Assembly (NCBI RefSeq): GCF_003605125.1
Contig: NZ_QPQT01000004.1
Span: 124,001 to 188,000 of the forward strand
Direction of reading: 5' to 3'
Length of the DNA: 64,000 nucleotides
Origin: Shewanella algidipiscicola
GTDB taxonomy: Bacteria > Pseudomonadota > Gammaproteobacteria > Enterobacterales > Shewanellaceae
The position numbers were made by a program, and so were the translations under genes. Positions 55,046-64,000 of the stretch are shown one piece after another. The notes beneath the pieces are model-generated. The model saw only the letters and a list, made by a program, of their open reading frames with translations, made no database searches and had not been told where the DNA came from. Within the stretch, counting starts at the first letter, position 1. The number at the start of each line of letters is the position of its first letter.

Positions 55046-55560
55046 GAAATAATCTCGAGTAACGGTATTTAGGGCGTTATTTTGCCATAGCGGCCACCAT
55101 AGTGCATGAGCAAGCTTTGATTTTGTTACGATTGCAACATCCTTAGTTGTTGTGTAGAGCAAGTTAGACTGTCAAATGAGTGTGATCTCGATCGGGTTTG
55201 GTGTTGGTTGTGCCGGGCTCGATCTTGTTTTTGCTGGCTGGCGTGATCTTTGTCACTTTTCGTGCTTGAGGGAATTTCTGGATTGCCCAGCCAGCCTGAC
55301 GTTGTGGTGACAGGGCTGTTAATGGTAAGTGTATTTTGGTTGCTTACGGATTACCAATATGAAAAATTGCAACGGCATTATTTGGATGTCGATCACAATA
55401 TTAGTGAATTCTGAAATTTCATTACGAAATACCGTGTCAGATCAATTTTTAGTGCGCTTTCTCCTATATTCTGTGACCGAATTTAGTCGTACTGCTGGGA
55501 AGATCCTAGTCAGTCGTAGCAATACATAAGGTGCTTTGAGCATCAATAAAGGTCACATTT
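55046..55560. other. Upstream region of sdaC
   Basis: 515 bp between the divergent yjjX and sdaC genes. A CRP-like site lies at 55243-55256. A 66-codon frame at 55329 has a poor start and unlikely composition and is not called. Confidence 0.4.
55243..55256. promoter_or_regulatory. CRP-like binding site
   Basis: GTGA-TCTTTG-TCAC is a perfect core dyad of the CRP consensus TGTGA-N6-TCACA, with C and T in place of the outer bases. A half site GTGTGATCTCGATC lies about 60 bp further upstream. Regulation of serine use by CRP is plausible but unproven. Confidence 0.5.
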
Positions 55561-56832
55561 ATGCAAAATGAAGCGACAGTATCTCAAGTGTTAACCCCGG
55601 CTCCGTCGAAGTGGACCCGTACCGATACAACTTGGATGTTAAGCCTGTTTGGCACCGCGGTTGGTGCTGGTATTTTGTTCTTACCGATTAATGCCGGTAT
55701 GGGCGGTTTTTGGCCTCTCGTGATGATGGCGTTGATCATTGGTCCCATGACCTATTTAGCCCATCGTGGCTTGTCCCGCTTTGTGTGTTCGTCACAAAAA
55801 CAGGGCAGCGACATTACTCATGTAGTTGAGGAGTATTTTGGGGTGGGCGCGGGTAAAGCGATCACTGTGCTGTACTTTTTTGCGATTTATCCCATAGTTT
55901 TGATTTACGGCGTTGGTATTACCAATACCGTTGATAGCTTTATTGTCAATCAGTTGGGGATGGCATCGCCACCACGCTTCATTTTGTCAGGTGTGTTGAT
56001 CTTAGCCATGATGGCGGTGATGGTGTCTGGTGAAAAGTTTATGCTTAAAGTGACTCAGCTATTGGTGTATCCATTAGTGGGCATCTTGGCTTTTATGTCC
56101 TTGTACCTCATCCCAAGCTGGAAAACCGACGCCTTGATGCAAGTGCCTGCAACCGCTGATTTCTTAGGCACTGTGTGGTTAACCATTCCGGTATTAGTGT
56201 TTGCCTTTAACCATTCACCAGCTATTTCACAGTTCTCTGTCTCTCTTAAGCGCGATCATGGTCAGAACGCGGCGAAAAAAGCCGATGTAATTTTGCGTAA
56301 CACCAGCATGATGTTGGTGGGATTTGTGATGTTATTTGTGTTCTCTTGTGTGTTGTCACTCAGCCCTGAACAACTTGGCGAAGCGAAAGCGCAAAATTTA
56401 CCTATCCTATCGTATTTAGCTAACGTGCATGCGAGCGGTTTTGTGAGCTACTTTGGCCCTATCATTGCGGTTATCGCGATTGTTTCTTCATTCTTTGGTC
56501 ACTATTTGGGAGCGACAGAGGGGATGCGTGGCATCATCACTCAACAGCTTCGAAGTGCAGATAAGAAGGTGAGCGACAGTAAGATTGATAAGTTTGTCTT
56601 GGCATTTATGTTCCTAACCATCTGGGGAGTGGCCATTGTTAACCCAAGTATTCTGGGCATGATTGAAGCGTTAGGCGGGCCAATTATTGCGGCAATCTTA
56701 TACCTAATGCCTATGTATGCCGTGTACAAGGTGCCAAGTTTGAAAGCCTACCGTGGCCGTATTAGCAATGTGTTTGTGATCATTGCAGGCTTGCTAGCAA
56801 TGACGGCAATTATCTTTGGCATGCTGTCTTAA
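55561..56832 (+). CDS. sdaC: Serine transporter SdaC
   Basis: A 423-residue transporter of the HAAAP (SdaC/TdcC) family with eleven membrane helices. [23 protein letters not shown] is split over residues 29-51, and the [10 protein letters not shown] motif is near residue 218. It imports L-serine by proton symport. It precedes the serine dehydratase gene by 63 bp, forming the usual sdaCA pair. Confidence 0.92.
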   Translation: MQNEATVSQVLTPAPSKWTRTDTTWMLSLFGTAVGAGILFLPINAGMGGFWPLVMMALIIGPMTYLAHRGLSRFVCSSQKQGSDITHVVEEYFGVGAGKAITVLYFFAIYPIVLIYGVGITNTVDSFIVNQLGMASPPRFILSGVLILAMMAVMVSGEKFMLKVTQLLVYPLVGILAFMSLYLIPSWKTDALMQVPATADFLGTVWLTIPVLVFAFNHSPAISQFSVSLKRDHGQNAAKKADVILRNTSMMLVGFVMLFVFSCVLSLSPEQLGEAKAQNLPILSYLANVHASGFVSYFGPIIAVIAIVSSFFGHYLGATEGMRGIITQQLRSADKKVSDSKIDKFVLAFMFLTIWGVAIVNPSILGMIEALGGPIIAAILYLMPMYAVYKVPSLKAYRGRISNVFVIIAGLLAMTAIIFGMLS

Positions 56833-56895
56833 GATGTAGATTGAGGCCTCCAGTCAAGTGATGGCTGGGTGGCTTCACTAAGTGTAAGGTCTATT

Positions 56896-58263
56896 ATGGT
56901 TAGCGCATTTGATATTTTTAAGATAGGCGTGGGCCCCTCGAGCTCACACACTGTCGGGCCGATGAAGGCCGCTAAAGGGTTTATTGACGACTTACGTCAA
57001 CGAGGCGAGCTGACTCAACTCACACGAGTTACCGTAGATATTTACGGTTCCTTATCGTTAACGGGTAAGGGGCACCATACCGACAGTGCCATTATCATGG
57101 GGCTGGCAGGTAACTTACCTGAAACGGTCGATATTGATTTAATGCCAGAGTTTATTCGCCAAGTGGAGCTGACATCAGCATTACCACTGGGGGCAGAAGG
57201 TCACCGAGTCGACTTTCCTAAGGATGCGGTGGTGTTTCATCAACACGCCTTACCCCTGCATGAAAACGGCATGACGCTCAGTGCTTGGATAGGTGACACC
57301 TGCACCTACAGCCAAACCTATTATTCGATAGGTGGCGGCTTTATTGTCGATGAAGCCCATTTTGGTTTAGCCGCGGCCAATGAGGTTGTCGTGCCTTATC
57401 CCTTTGCGTATGCCAGCGACCTGCTGAAATTGTGCGATGAGACGGGCATGAGCATCAGTGCCATTATGATGGCCAACGAGAAGGTGCTGCGCAGTGAGCA
57501 GAGCATACTCGACGGATTTGGCGCGATTTGGCGCACCATGAAAGAAGGTATTGAGCGCGGTTGTCAGAACGAAGGGGTGTTGGCTGGGCCACTGCGCGTG
57601 CCACGTCGTGCGCCGGCGCTGTTTCGCCAGTTAGTGACTAACGAGCGTTTATCATCGGATCCTATGGTGATTGTTGATTGGATCAACATGTTTGCCTTAG
57701 CGGTGAGCGAAGAAAATGCCGCTGGTGGCCGCGTAGTCACATCGCCAACCAATGGTGCGGCGGGGATCATTCCGGCGGTGCTGGCCTATTACGATAAGTT
57801 TATTCAACCGGTTGGCGAGCAAGAGTATAGCCGCTTCTATCTTGCTGCTGGAGCCATTGGTGGCTTGTATAAGCGTAACGCCTCGATTTCGGGTGCCGAA
57901 GTTGGTTGTCAGGGGGAAGTGGGGGTTGCTTGCTCGATGGCGGCCGCTGGGCTTGCGGAGTTGATGGGCGCTAATCCTTCTCAGGTGTGTATTGCTGCCG
58001 AGATAGGTATGGAGCACAACTTAGGGTTAACTTGTGATCCGGTTGCAGGCCAAGTGCAGGTACCTTGTATCGAGCGTAATGCGATTGCTGCGGTTAAGGC
58101 GATTAACGCTACTCGCATGGCGATGCGCCGTAACAGCGAACCCAGAGTCAGTTTAGATAAGGTGATTGCCACCATGTACGAAACTGGCAAAGATATGAAT
58201 GTTAAATACCGGGAAACCAGCCAAGGTGGCTTGGCGATTAAGGTCACCAGTATTTGTGCCTAG
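56896..58263 (+). CDS. sdaA: L-serine ammonia-lyase
   Basis: A 455-residue iron-sulfur serine dehydratase (E. coli SdaA has 454) converting L-serine to pyruvate and ammonia. The N-terminal beta domain begins IFKIGVGPSSSHTVGPMKAA, and the catalytic domain carries SPTNGAAGIIPAV and the cluster cysteines in EVGCQGEVGVACSM, LTCDPVAG and VPCIER. The ATG at 56896, with AAGG upstream, matches the family start. It is followed by a strong terminator. Confidence 0.95.
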   Translation: MVSAFDIFKIGVGPSSSHTVGPMKAAKGFIDDLRQRGELTQLTRVTVDIYGSLSLTGKGHHTDSAIIMGLAGNLPETVDIDLMPEFIRQVELTSALPLGAEGHRVDFPKDAVVFHQHALPLHENGMTLSAWIGDTCTYSQTYYSIGGGFIVDEAHFGLAAANEVVVPYPFAYASDLLKLCDETGMSISAIMMANEKVLRSEQSILDGFGAIWRTMKEGIERGCQNEGVLAGPLRVPRRAPALFRQLVTNERLSSDPMVIVDWINMFALAVSEENAAGGRVVTSPTNGAAGIIPAVLAYYDKFIQPVGEQEYSRFYLAAGAIGGLYKRNASISGAEVGCQGEVGVACSMAAAGLAELMGANPSQVCIAAEIGMEHNLGLTCDPVAGQVQVPCIERNAIAAVKAINATRMAMRRNSEPRVSLDKVIATMYETGKDMNVKYRETSQGGLAIKVTSICA

Positions 58264-58292
58264 TCGTTAGATAATGGCTAACGCTGGAGAGA

Positions 58293-58331
58293 AAACGCCC
58301 CAATGACGATAAAGTGATTGGGGCGTTTTTT
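58293..58331. terminator. Bidirectional intrinsic terminator
   Basis: ACGCCCCAAT / ATTGGGGCGT stem with A and T flanks, between the converging sdaA and GNAT genes. Confidence 0.88.
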
Positions 58332-58346
58332 GTTGCTGCAGTTAGG

Positions 58347-58790
58347 CTATTTCTCTTCGTACATCAGATAGTAGCTTTGCTGCATCCCCAAGGCCTGATA
58401 GGTCAGTTGTGCCTGAGTGTTTTCCTGTTCGACATACAACCTAAAGCTGGCGGCGCCGCCATTTTGCTCGGCAATATCCTTCACCGCTTGATAGAGTTTG
58501 GCGTAAATCCCTTGACGGCGATTCTGCGGGCGAATATAGACGCTCTGGATCCAGTAGTAATCTTTGGCGCGCCAATCACTCCACTCAAAAGTGACCATCA
58601 GCGACCCTAAAATCTCACCCTCTGCTTCGGCCACCAGATAAAAACCTTTTTCTGGTGTTTCAAGTAGGGTGTTAACGCCCATTGACAGTACCTGTTCATC
58701 GAGAGTTAACCCTTCGGTTTCATAGGCCATCGCCTGATTAAACTGCACTAAGGCATTCAGATCTGATAATTGGCCTTGTCTAATTTGCAT
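58347..58790 (-). CDS. GNAT family N-acetyltransferase
   Basis: A 147-residue acetyltransferase. The acetyl-CoA loop is RPQNRRQGIYAKLYQAV (residues 91-107), with IRQGQLSDLNALVQFN at the start and EQENTQAQLTYQALGM near the end, all typical GNAT positions. AAAGGAG precedes the ATG. The substrate is unknown. Confidence 0.88.
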   Translation of the reverse strand: MQIRQGQLSDLNALVQFNQAMAYETEGLTLDEQVLSMGVNTLLETPEKGFYLVAEAEGEILGSLMVTFEWSDWRAKDYYWIQSVYIRPQNRRQGIYAKLYQAVKDIAEQNGGAASFRLYVEQENTQAQLTYQALGMQQSYYLMYEEK

Positions 58791-58933
58791 ACTTCTCTCC
58801 TTTCAATAAGGCCGCTACTTTAGCATGCTTTGGTAGCGAAATTGAGTGCAATATTGTCGACCCCGTCTACGACTAAAGTCTCATTCTGCTAAACTTTAAT
58901 GACATGATAAATCCTCTTGTGAAAGGTGAAAAC

Positions 58934-59272
58934 ATGCGGCAACGTAAACCCAATAGGGGGTATTACTATGGTGTTAAGTCGGCGAGATATTGTACTAGTA
59001 ACCATCATAAAATCAGGCTGTTAATCAATAAAAACTATCAAGGTGACAGGGTTCGTCATCGGCTGCATTTTATGCTAACCCTGTTAAGTTTCGGCTTGTG
59101 GGGCATAGTATGGTGGCAACTGATATTGAAGTCACAAGGTCGGCAAGGGCAGTTTTTTCATGGCTTTGACGATGCCTATTGGAGCCATTTAATCGAGCGT
59201 GAGCAACCGCCCGCCGCGCTGCATCAATTACACTTTGACCAACAGGGCCCACGGGGGCAATTCGACGCTTAA
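58934..59272 (+). CDS. Hypothetical single-pass membrane protein
   Basis: A 112-residue protein I do not recognise: a basic N-terminal half (MRQRKPNRGYYYGVKSARY), one hydrophobic helix (FMLTLLSFGLWGIVWWQLIL, about residues 46-65) and a polar tail. The ATG at 58934 follows GAAAGGTG at good spacing; the ATG at 58904 is less likely. Confidence 0.65.
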   Translation: MRQRKPNRGYYYGVKSARYCTSNHHKIRLLINKNYQGDRVRHRLHFMLTLLSFGLWGIVWWQLILKSQGRQGQFFHGFDDAYWSHLIEREQPPAALHQLHFDQQGPRGQFDA

Positions 59273-59419
59273 CTGACTGTGATGTGGATAGGGTACAACC
59301 AAAGTATTATGTGCTAATATCGCCGGCCTAATTGTGCTTTGACGGCTAACCACCTCGGCGTATCGCGCTAGCAGAGGCTTAGTCCCAGGCTTACTCTCTC
59401 TATACTCAAGGTTGATAAC

Positions 59420-60739
59420 ATGTCTCGAAAATCCTCATCTTGGCTAGGCCGCGCTTGGTCTGGCTGGATGTCTGTGCCTTTGTGGCTGCAAATTCTTATT
59501 GGTATGCTACTTGGGATCACCGTCGGTATCGGTTTAGGTGAACAGGCTGTGGTGTTAAAGCCCATAGGTACTTTGTTTGTTAACACCATTAAAATGCTTA
59601 TCGTGCCGTTAGTCTTTTGCTCGTTAATTGTCGGCGTCACCTCGATGCAAGATACCGCCAAGATGGGGCGCATTGGCTTTAAGTCGTTCGCTTTCTATTT
59701 AGGTACCACATCGATTGCGATCACTGTTGGTCTGGCGGTGGGCTATATTTTGCAGCCGGGTGCGGGCCTAAATATGACGCCCGATGCTGGCGTCGCGGTC
59801 GCGAAAGAGGTGCCGTCTGTGATGCAAACCTTGATCAATATCGTGCCGACTAATCCCGTGGCGGCGTTAGCAAATGGTCAAATTTTACAGGTGATCGTGT
59901 TTGCGGTGGCGCTGGGGATCGCCTTGGTATTGATTGGCGATCATGGCAAACCTGCGATTAAGGTGTTTGAGTCATTGGCCGAGGCCATGTACAAGCTTAC
60001 CGATATGATCATGAAGCTGGCACCTTATGGGGTATTTGGCTTAATGGCGTGGGTTGCTGGCCAATACGGTGTCGATATGTTGATGCCGCTAATCAAGGTG
60101 ATTGTGGCTGTTTACCTAGGTTGTGCGCTGCATATTATCGGTTTTTACAGCCTAGTGCTGACGACGGTGGCTAAACTTAATCCATTACAGTTCTTTAAAG
60201 GCATTCGTAGCGCTTTAGCCGTTGCCTATACCACATCTAGCTCGGCGGGCACCTTACCTGCCAGTATGAAGTGTGCCAGTGACTCTTTAGGTATTAATAA
60301 GAAGATCTCCAGCTTTGTCTTGCCACTGGGGACCACCATTAATATGGATGGCACCGCCTTATATCAAGGGGTGACAGCGCTATTTGTGGCTCAGGCCTTT
60401 GGCATTGATTTAACGTGGGTGGATTACATCACCATTATTTTAACCGCGACATTAGCCTCCATTGGCACCGCGGGTGTGCCTGGAGCCGGGCTGGTGATGC
60501 TGACCTTAGTGTTAACCACTGTTGGCTTACCACTAGAGGGCGTTGCGATCATTGCCGGTATCGATCGTGTGTTGGATATGGCGCGTACGGTTGTTAATGT
60601 CTCGGGTGACTTAGTGGCCACGACCGTTATCGCTAAGTCTGAAAATGAGCTGGATATTGAGCATTACAATGCCGATGCCGAGCAAAGCCAGATCATGGCC
60701 GATAAGGTTGAGCAGACGGCACTGGAAAAAGCCAGTTAG
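59420..60739 (+). CDS. Dicarboxylate/amino acid:cation symporter
   Basis: A 439-residue DAACS-family (GltP/DctA-like) transporter with eight helices and two re-entrant loops. The serine-rich loop is TTSSSAGTLPAS (about residue 274), the cation/substrate site is TINMDGTALYQ (about 309) and the second hairpin is GTAGVPGAGLVML. It takes up glutamate, aspartate or C4-dicarboxylates with Na+ or H+. The exact substrate is not decidable. Confidence 0.92.
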   Translation: MSRKSSSWLGRAWSGWMSVPLWLQILIGMLLGITVGIGLGEQAVVLKPIGTLFVNTIKMLIVPLVFCSLIVGVTSMQDTAKMGRIGFKSFAFYLGTTSIAITVGLAVGYILQPGAGLNMTPDAGVAVAKEVPSVMQTLINIVPTNPVAALANGQILQVIVFAVALGIALVLIGDHGKPAIKVFESLAEAMYKLTDMIMKLAPYGVFGLMAWVAGQYGVDMLMPLIKVIVAVYLGCALHIIGFYSLVLTTVAKLNPLQFFKGIRSALAVAYTTSSSAGTLPASMKCASDSLGINKKISSFVLPLGTTINMDGTALYQGVTALFVAQAFGIDLTWVDYITIILTATLASIGTAGVPGAGLVMLTLVLTTVGLPLEGVAIIAGIDRVLDMARTVVNVSGDLVATTVIAKSENELDIEHYNADAEQSQIMADKVEQTALEKAS

Positions 60740-60803
60740 ACGCTGTGCTTCGCTATGTGTAGATGTTCTTAATCTAGCACTCATGCATCAAAAACTGCTG
60801 CAT

Positions 60804-60832
60804 AAAAAAACCGCCGGGATGGCGGTTTTTTA
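60804..60832. terminator. Bidirectional intrinsic terminator
   Basis: AAACCGCC-GGGAT-GGCGGTTT stem with A and T runs, between the converging symporter and META genes. Confidence 0.88.
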
Positions 60833-60864
60833 TGGGGTAATAACGCAATAGGTGTAGCGAGTAG

Positions 60865-61278
60865 TTATTGCTTGCTTAGCACCAGTTGAGCTTCACCTTC
60901 GGCATCTTTAAGGAGCAACTTGCCATTTGCAGACTCAGCGGTGGTGATTTTGCTCATCGCTTGCATCACGCGCTGCTCTTGGCTCATTAAGGCTTCGATA
61001 CACGCTTTCATGGTGCTGCCCGCTGGCGATAAGGTGAGCTGCGTGCCTTCAAGCTTATATTGGCCAAAAAACTGATTACAACTGTTGTTACCACTCAAGG
61101 TGCCATCGGCGGCAAAGATCAGCTGCGCCGGGCTATAATCGATAACGCTTTGACCTTGGGCGGCTTCAATATGCCACGTCCCTTCAATAGCGATAGTGGG
61201 CGTGTCGACGGATGTGCTTGTTTGACAAGCGGATAAGCCAAGTAAGGCACTGGCAATAAATAAAATCTTCTTTGACAT
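60865..61278 (-). CDS. META-domain lipoprotein (HslJ-like)
   Basis: A 137-residue secreted lipoprotein. A signal peptide ends in the lipobox LSAC (cysteine at residue 18). One META domain (about residues 30-137) carries the typical GNNSCNQFFGQY and PAGSTMKACIEALM segments of HslJ-like proteins. It probably resides in the periplasm-facing side of the outer membrane; E. coli HslJ is linked to heat and novobiocin resistance. The ATG at 61278 places the signal peptide correctly. Confidence 0.88.
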   Translation of the reverse strand: MSKKILFIASALLGLSACQTSTSVDTPTIAIEGTWHIEAAQGQSVIDYSPAQLIFAADGTLSGNNSCNQFFGQYKLEGTQLTLSPAGSTMKACIEALMSQEQRVMQAMSKITTAESANGKLLLKDAEGEAQLVLSKQ

Positions 61279-61435
61279 GATAGAATCCATAAAAATTGAA
61301 CCGACTATTCTGACAATGTTAATCAGATTAAAAAAGGGTGATTAACGGTTTTTAAGATGATTTTTTATTTATACAGATTTTACTTGACGATAGCCAAATT
61401 TAATTATCCTCCGATGGCATAAGGAATACAAAAAG

Positions 61436-61642
61436 ATGATGACTGCACTCAAAATAGCCCATTGGGTTGGTGTCTTAATGCTGTTGGTCGGGCTGGCGAT
61501 TTACGGTTTTACCTCCCTGACACAGCAGATCGGCGGCATGTTACTGGTGTCGAGCCTGATTGGTCTTGGCCTAGTGTTAATGTCACCATTCCCCATTGTG
61601 CTGTTTATTCAATGGGGTCAAAAACAAGAAAAACAAGACTAA
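61436..61642 (+). CDS. Small two-helix membrane protein
   Basis: A 68-residue protein with two hydrophobic helices (about residues 8-26 and 33-58) and a charged C-terminal tail QKQEKQD. AAGGAA precedes the first ATG at some distance; the second ATG, three bases later, is equally possible. No family is recognised. Confidence 0.6.
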   Translation: MMTALKIAHWVGVLMLLVGLAIYGFTSLTQQIGGMLLVSSLIGLGLVLMSPFPIVLFIQWGQKQEKQD

Positions 61643-61658
61643 TGTTGAGCACTGCTGC

Positions 61659-62636
61659 TTAGCTTAGCCCATGGTTAAAATTTATCGAGTTTGGGTCATC
61701 TTGTGTGTGGGCTTGCTGCGAGCGCAGTTGGCTTTTGGCCAGAGCTAACATGGGCGCGAGTTTGGCCGAGGACTCGGGCGCAAAAAAGGCGCTGCCTGAA
61801 TCGAGCTGCAATAATCCATTTTGTTGTTTAAGGCTTTTTTTGACCCGCATGACGATGTGGTTGAGATCGCGCTCGGAATCGATAAATATCAACACCACAA
61901 ATTGCGATTGATTATAGTGAGCGGCGATATCTGCGGTACGAATGGTGTCTTGAATAATGTTGCCCAGCAATCGAGTATGTTTATGTTCAATCACACTCAG
62001 CGCTGGTGGTGTTGGAGTTAGCTCAAACAGTAATATTCCTGCATGGGCGCCAAAGCGTCTGCCCAAATTTAGCTGCCTAGGCGCCATCATAATAAAGCCA
62101 TAATGATTTAGCATGCCGGTTTCACGGTCGCGCATCGATAAAGACTCAATTCGCTGGCTTTGACACAATAAAGCCAAATCTTGCTGCAATAATATCTGAA
62201 ACGGCTCGAGCATAAATGCATTGATATTAATCGATTCATCGCCTTGGGTATTGAGCACGCACAGGCAGCCAAAAACGGTGCCGTCAGGCCAATGTAACGG
62301 CCGAGATAATATGTTACGCGCCGAGGCGAAATCGTTTGGGAGTGGAATATTTTGACCGCTAAAGTCTATATTAGTACCGTCGGGTTGGTTGTTCGATAAG
62401 CGATTGAATAGGCTTAAATCTGCTGGGTAAACGGTACCTGCGAGGTATTTACGGGAATCGTTAATTGAGCTGACAATCACCTCAAAACCCAGAGCGGTTT
62501 GCTGTACCACAAAAGCCACTTCAGCTTGATAGTAACGTTTCATCAGTTCACATTGATGCATCCAGCGGACTAAGTTTATCTGGGTGTTATCGTTTTCAAG
62601 TATACTGGCGCCGGTATCGATATTTTCTGGCAACAT
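61659..62636 (-). CDS. GAF protein with degenerate GGDEF domain
   Basis: A 325-residue protein. Residues 20-160 resemble a GAF sensor domain (RPLHWPDGTVFGCLCVLNTQ). Residues 165-310 resemble a diguanylate cyclase fold (SMRDRETGMLNHYGFIMMAP, then IIQDTIRTADIAAHYNQSQFVVLI), but the active-site GGDEF is replaced by YNQSQF. It is therefore unlikely to make c-di-GMP and may bind a ligand or a partner. It is monocistronic. Confidence 0.75.
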   Translation of the reverse strand: MLPENIDTGASILENDNTQINLVRWMHQCELMKRYYQAEVAFVVQQTALGFEVIVSSINDSRKYLAGTVYPADLSLFNRLSNNQPDGTNIDFSGQNIPLPNDFASARNILSRPLHWPDGTVFGCLCVLNTQGDESININAFMLEPFQILLQQDLALLCQSQRIESLSMRDRETGMLNHYGFIMMAPRQLNLGRRFGAHAGILLFELTPTPPALSVIEHKHTRLLGNIIQDTIRTADIAAHYNQSQFVVLIFIDSERDLNHIVMRVKKSLKQQNGLLQLDSGSAFFAPESSAKLAPMLALAKSQLRSQQAHTQDDPNSINFNHGLS

Positions 62637-62756
62637 GGGGCAACTGAACCATCAAGGTAAAAGTAGCTTAATTGTGGTCGCGGAAGCGGTATTTAGCAAA
62701 TCCTCCGCCAAGAGCGCAGAGGGTACTTTTTTAGTCGATAAGTTAACGAGAAATCC

Positions 62757-63314
62757 ATGTTAGTAAGACGGGCTCAACTGGCCGACGCTGCGGCGATTGC
62801 ATTATTAGAACGTGAGCAAATAGAAGCCGAATTAGATCCTAGCCAGCGCGGTGGCGTCATGACGGGGCAAGCCTTTTCGGCGGCCGACATTAAGGTGTTA
62901 ATCGAGCAGCATTGGATTGTGGTCGCCGAGCAACAAGGTGTACTGATAGGTTATGTGATTGCCGGTAGTTGGTCGTTCTTTGAGTCGTGGCCTATTTATC
63001 GCCGCTTACTAAGCCACTTAGGTGAGCATAGCATGGGCAACACTCGCTTGAGTAAACACAATTGTTGCCAGTATGGCCCCATTTGGATCAATCCCCACCA
63101 TCGTGGCCAAGGCCTGTTTAGCGCTTTGGTGACGCAGTTAAAGCAAGAAGTGAGCTCCCATTACCCCTTTATGTTGACCTTTATTGCCGAAGAGAATGAA
63201 CACTCATTTAATGCCCATACCCACAAGGCGGCGATGCATGTGGTCGACTTTTTTGGTTTTGATGGTCGAGACTATTACTTACTTGCCTGTGCCAGCCACA
63301 CATCACCCAAGTGA
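62757..63314 (+). CDS. GNAT family N-acetyltransferase
   Basis: A 185-residue acetyltransferase. The acetyl-CoA loop is INPHHRGQGLFSALVTQL (about residues 117-134), preceded by YGPIW and followed by HTHKAAMHVVDFFGFDGRDYY. The N-terminal MLVRRAQLADAAAIALLERE is typical. The substrate is unknown. The next gene starts 68 bp downstream and could be in the same transcript. Confidence 0.85.
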   Translation: MLVRRAQLADAAAIALLEREQIEAELDPSQRGGVMTGQAFSAADIKVLIEQHWIVVAEQQGVLIGYVIAGSWSFFESWPIYRRLLSHLGEHSMGNTRLSKHNCCQYGPIWINPHHRGQGLFSALVTQLKQEVSSHYPFMLTFIAEENEHSFNAHTHKAAMHVVDFFGFDGRDYYLLACASHTSPK

Positions 63315-63382
63315 ATGTTTGGCAACCCATATGCTAAGATGACTCCCCCTAGTTGCATGATCCATTGTTCGAGGAAATGACC

Positions 63383-63748
63383 ATGGCACCCGTATCCCTG
63401 CCCCCTTTTGTGCAAGGCTTATTGCAGCCCTACGCCCAGTTACGGTTGAGCGCTTATGATAATGTGAAGCTCATTCGCGCCCTGTTAGCCGAGCAAGGTA
63501 AGGAGTGTGACTGTTGGCTAGTGCCCTTTACATGGGAGAATCAACAGGCTCGTGAGCGTTATTTGGTGTGTTATCAGCAGCATTGGCTCGATTGCGGTTG
63601 GAGTAACGATTACAGCGCCGCAATTGCCGTCGCCGAGACACCAAGCGCCGCGCAATTGGCTTTAGCCAAGACAGTGTCTGCGCCCACCTTAACGCTGCAA
63701 CAGGTCTCTTTTATGTGTATGCAATACAGCCACTTTGACCATTGTTAA
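63383..63748 (+). CDS. Hypothetical cytoplasmic protein
   Basis: A 121-residue protein with no signal peptide or membrane segment and five cysteines, including the ECDCW and FMCMQY clusters. I do not recognise the family. GAGGA at 63371-63375 fits the ATG at 63383 better than the in-frame ATGs at 63377 or 63353. Confidence 0.65.
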   Translation: MAPVSLPPFVQGLLQPYAQLRLSAYDNVKLIRALLAEQGKECDCWLVPFTWENQQARERYLVCYQQHWLDCGWSNDYSAAIAVAETPSAAQLALAKTVSAPTLTLQQVSFMCMQYSHFDHC

Positions 63749-63986
63749 GTGTGTGCTGGGTTATCTAGCTTCCCCCTGCGCTTAGCTCATCACTTGGCTC
63801 GCTAGCGTACTCTCCACCCTCAATATCGTCGTCAGCGACTTATCGCTAATAGTCCTCGTTAACCCGTAGAATTAAGGCCCGCTCCACCGTCTATTGTGCC
63901 GCTGCCATTGATACTGACGCTGCAATGGTGATCGCTGCACCCACCTTGCACGTAATACCTCTATTTACTGTCAGCAGAGCGTATCT

Positions 63987-64000
63987 ATGTCTACCACCTA
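63987..64000 (+). CDS. Possible start of next gene (cut by window)
   Basis: ATGTCTACCACC at 63987 may open a gene running past the end of the window. Only four codons are visible, and no convincing Shine-Dalgarno precedes them. Confidence 0.2.

Noticed and set aside
55329..55529. 66-codon frame upstream of sdaC
   Set aside because: No ribosome-binding site, unlikely composition, and it lies in a promoter region.

Overview
The window looks like chromosomal DNA of a marine gamma-proteobacterium, most likely Shewanella. This rests on the combination of ccpA, a cobalamin-salvage operon next to metH, NhaC- and NhaD-type antiporters, a rhodanese-fused persulfide/CoA-disulfide reductase with YeeE/YedE partners, and an sdaC-sdaA pair. 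The genus is an inference from gene content; no rRNA or tRNA gene is present. No CRISPR array or complete prophage was found.

Layout. 0.15-13 kb: two convergent Na+/H+ antiporter genes, a 265-bp MITE-like element that supplies the end of a pirin gene, a rhomboid protease, a divergent NimT/NimR-like pair, selO, an SDR gene and ccpA. 13.1-17.3 kb: a decayed IS5-family element sharing its terminal repeat with the MITE, an aldehyde dehydrogenase, and a two-gene coiled-coil pair (one cytoplasmic, one exported). 17.4-29.2 kb: metH with a MetJ-like operator, then cobC, a cobalamin riboswitch, a 36-codon leader ORF and btuD-btuC-cobT-cobS-cobU-cobQ-cobO. This set imports and completes corrinoids but has no corrin-ring genes, and it supplies the cofactor of MetH.

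29.2-36.0 kb is an AT-rich accessory region lying between cobO and btuF. It holds long direct repeats, palindromes built on AAACGCGC, and a short array of integron-type gene cassettes with three attC sites in one orientation but no integron integrase. The first cassette encodes a HEPN/Toprim-associated protein, a family predicted to act in conflict or defence; its last residues are translated from its attC. The array is followed by small single genes (membrane protein, Zn-ribbon, Rof-like antiterminator, AhpD-like, DUF1428) and a guanidine exporter gene preceded by a guanidine-II riboswitch.

36.0-45.5 kb: btuF, a MAPEG gene, then an apparent operon for a MacB-like ABC exporter (adaptor, small unknown protein, ATPase, two permeases) with its own sigma-54 response regulator and histidine kinase. 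A sigma-54-like promoter and a phased array of CGGACACT repeats lie upstream. 45.5-64 kb: mostly housekeeping genes, including pyrC, a persulfide reductase with sulfur transporters, an FKBP, csdA-csdE, tas, a MarR-GNAT fusion, yjjX, sdaC-sdaA with a possible CRP site, a dicarboxylate symporter, a META lipoprotein, a degenerate GGDEF protein and two acetyltransferases.

Start codons were re-chosen by ribosome-binding site and family length wherever the longest reading frame began too early. Family names come from recognising motifs and remembered relatives; no database search was run.
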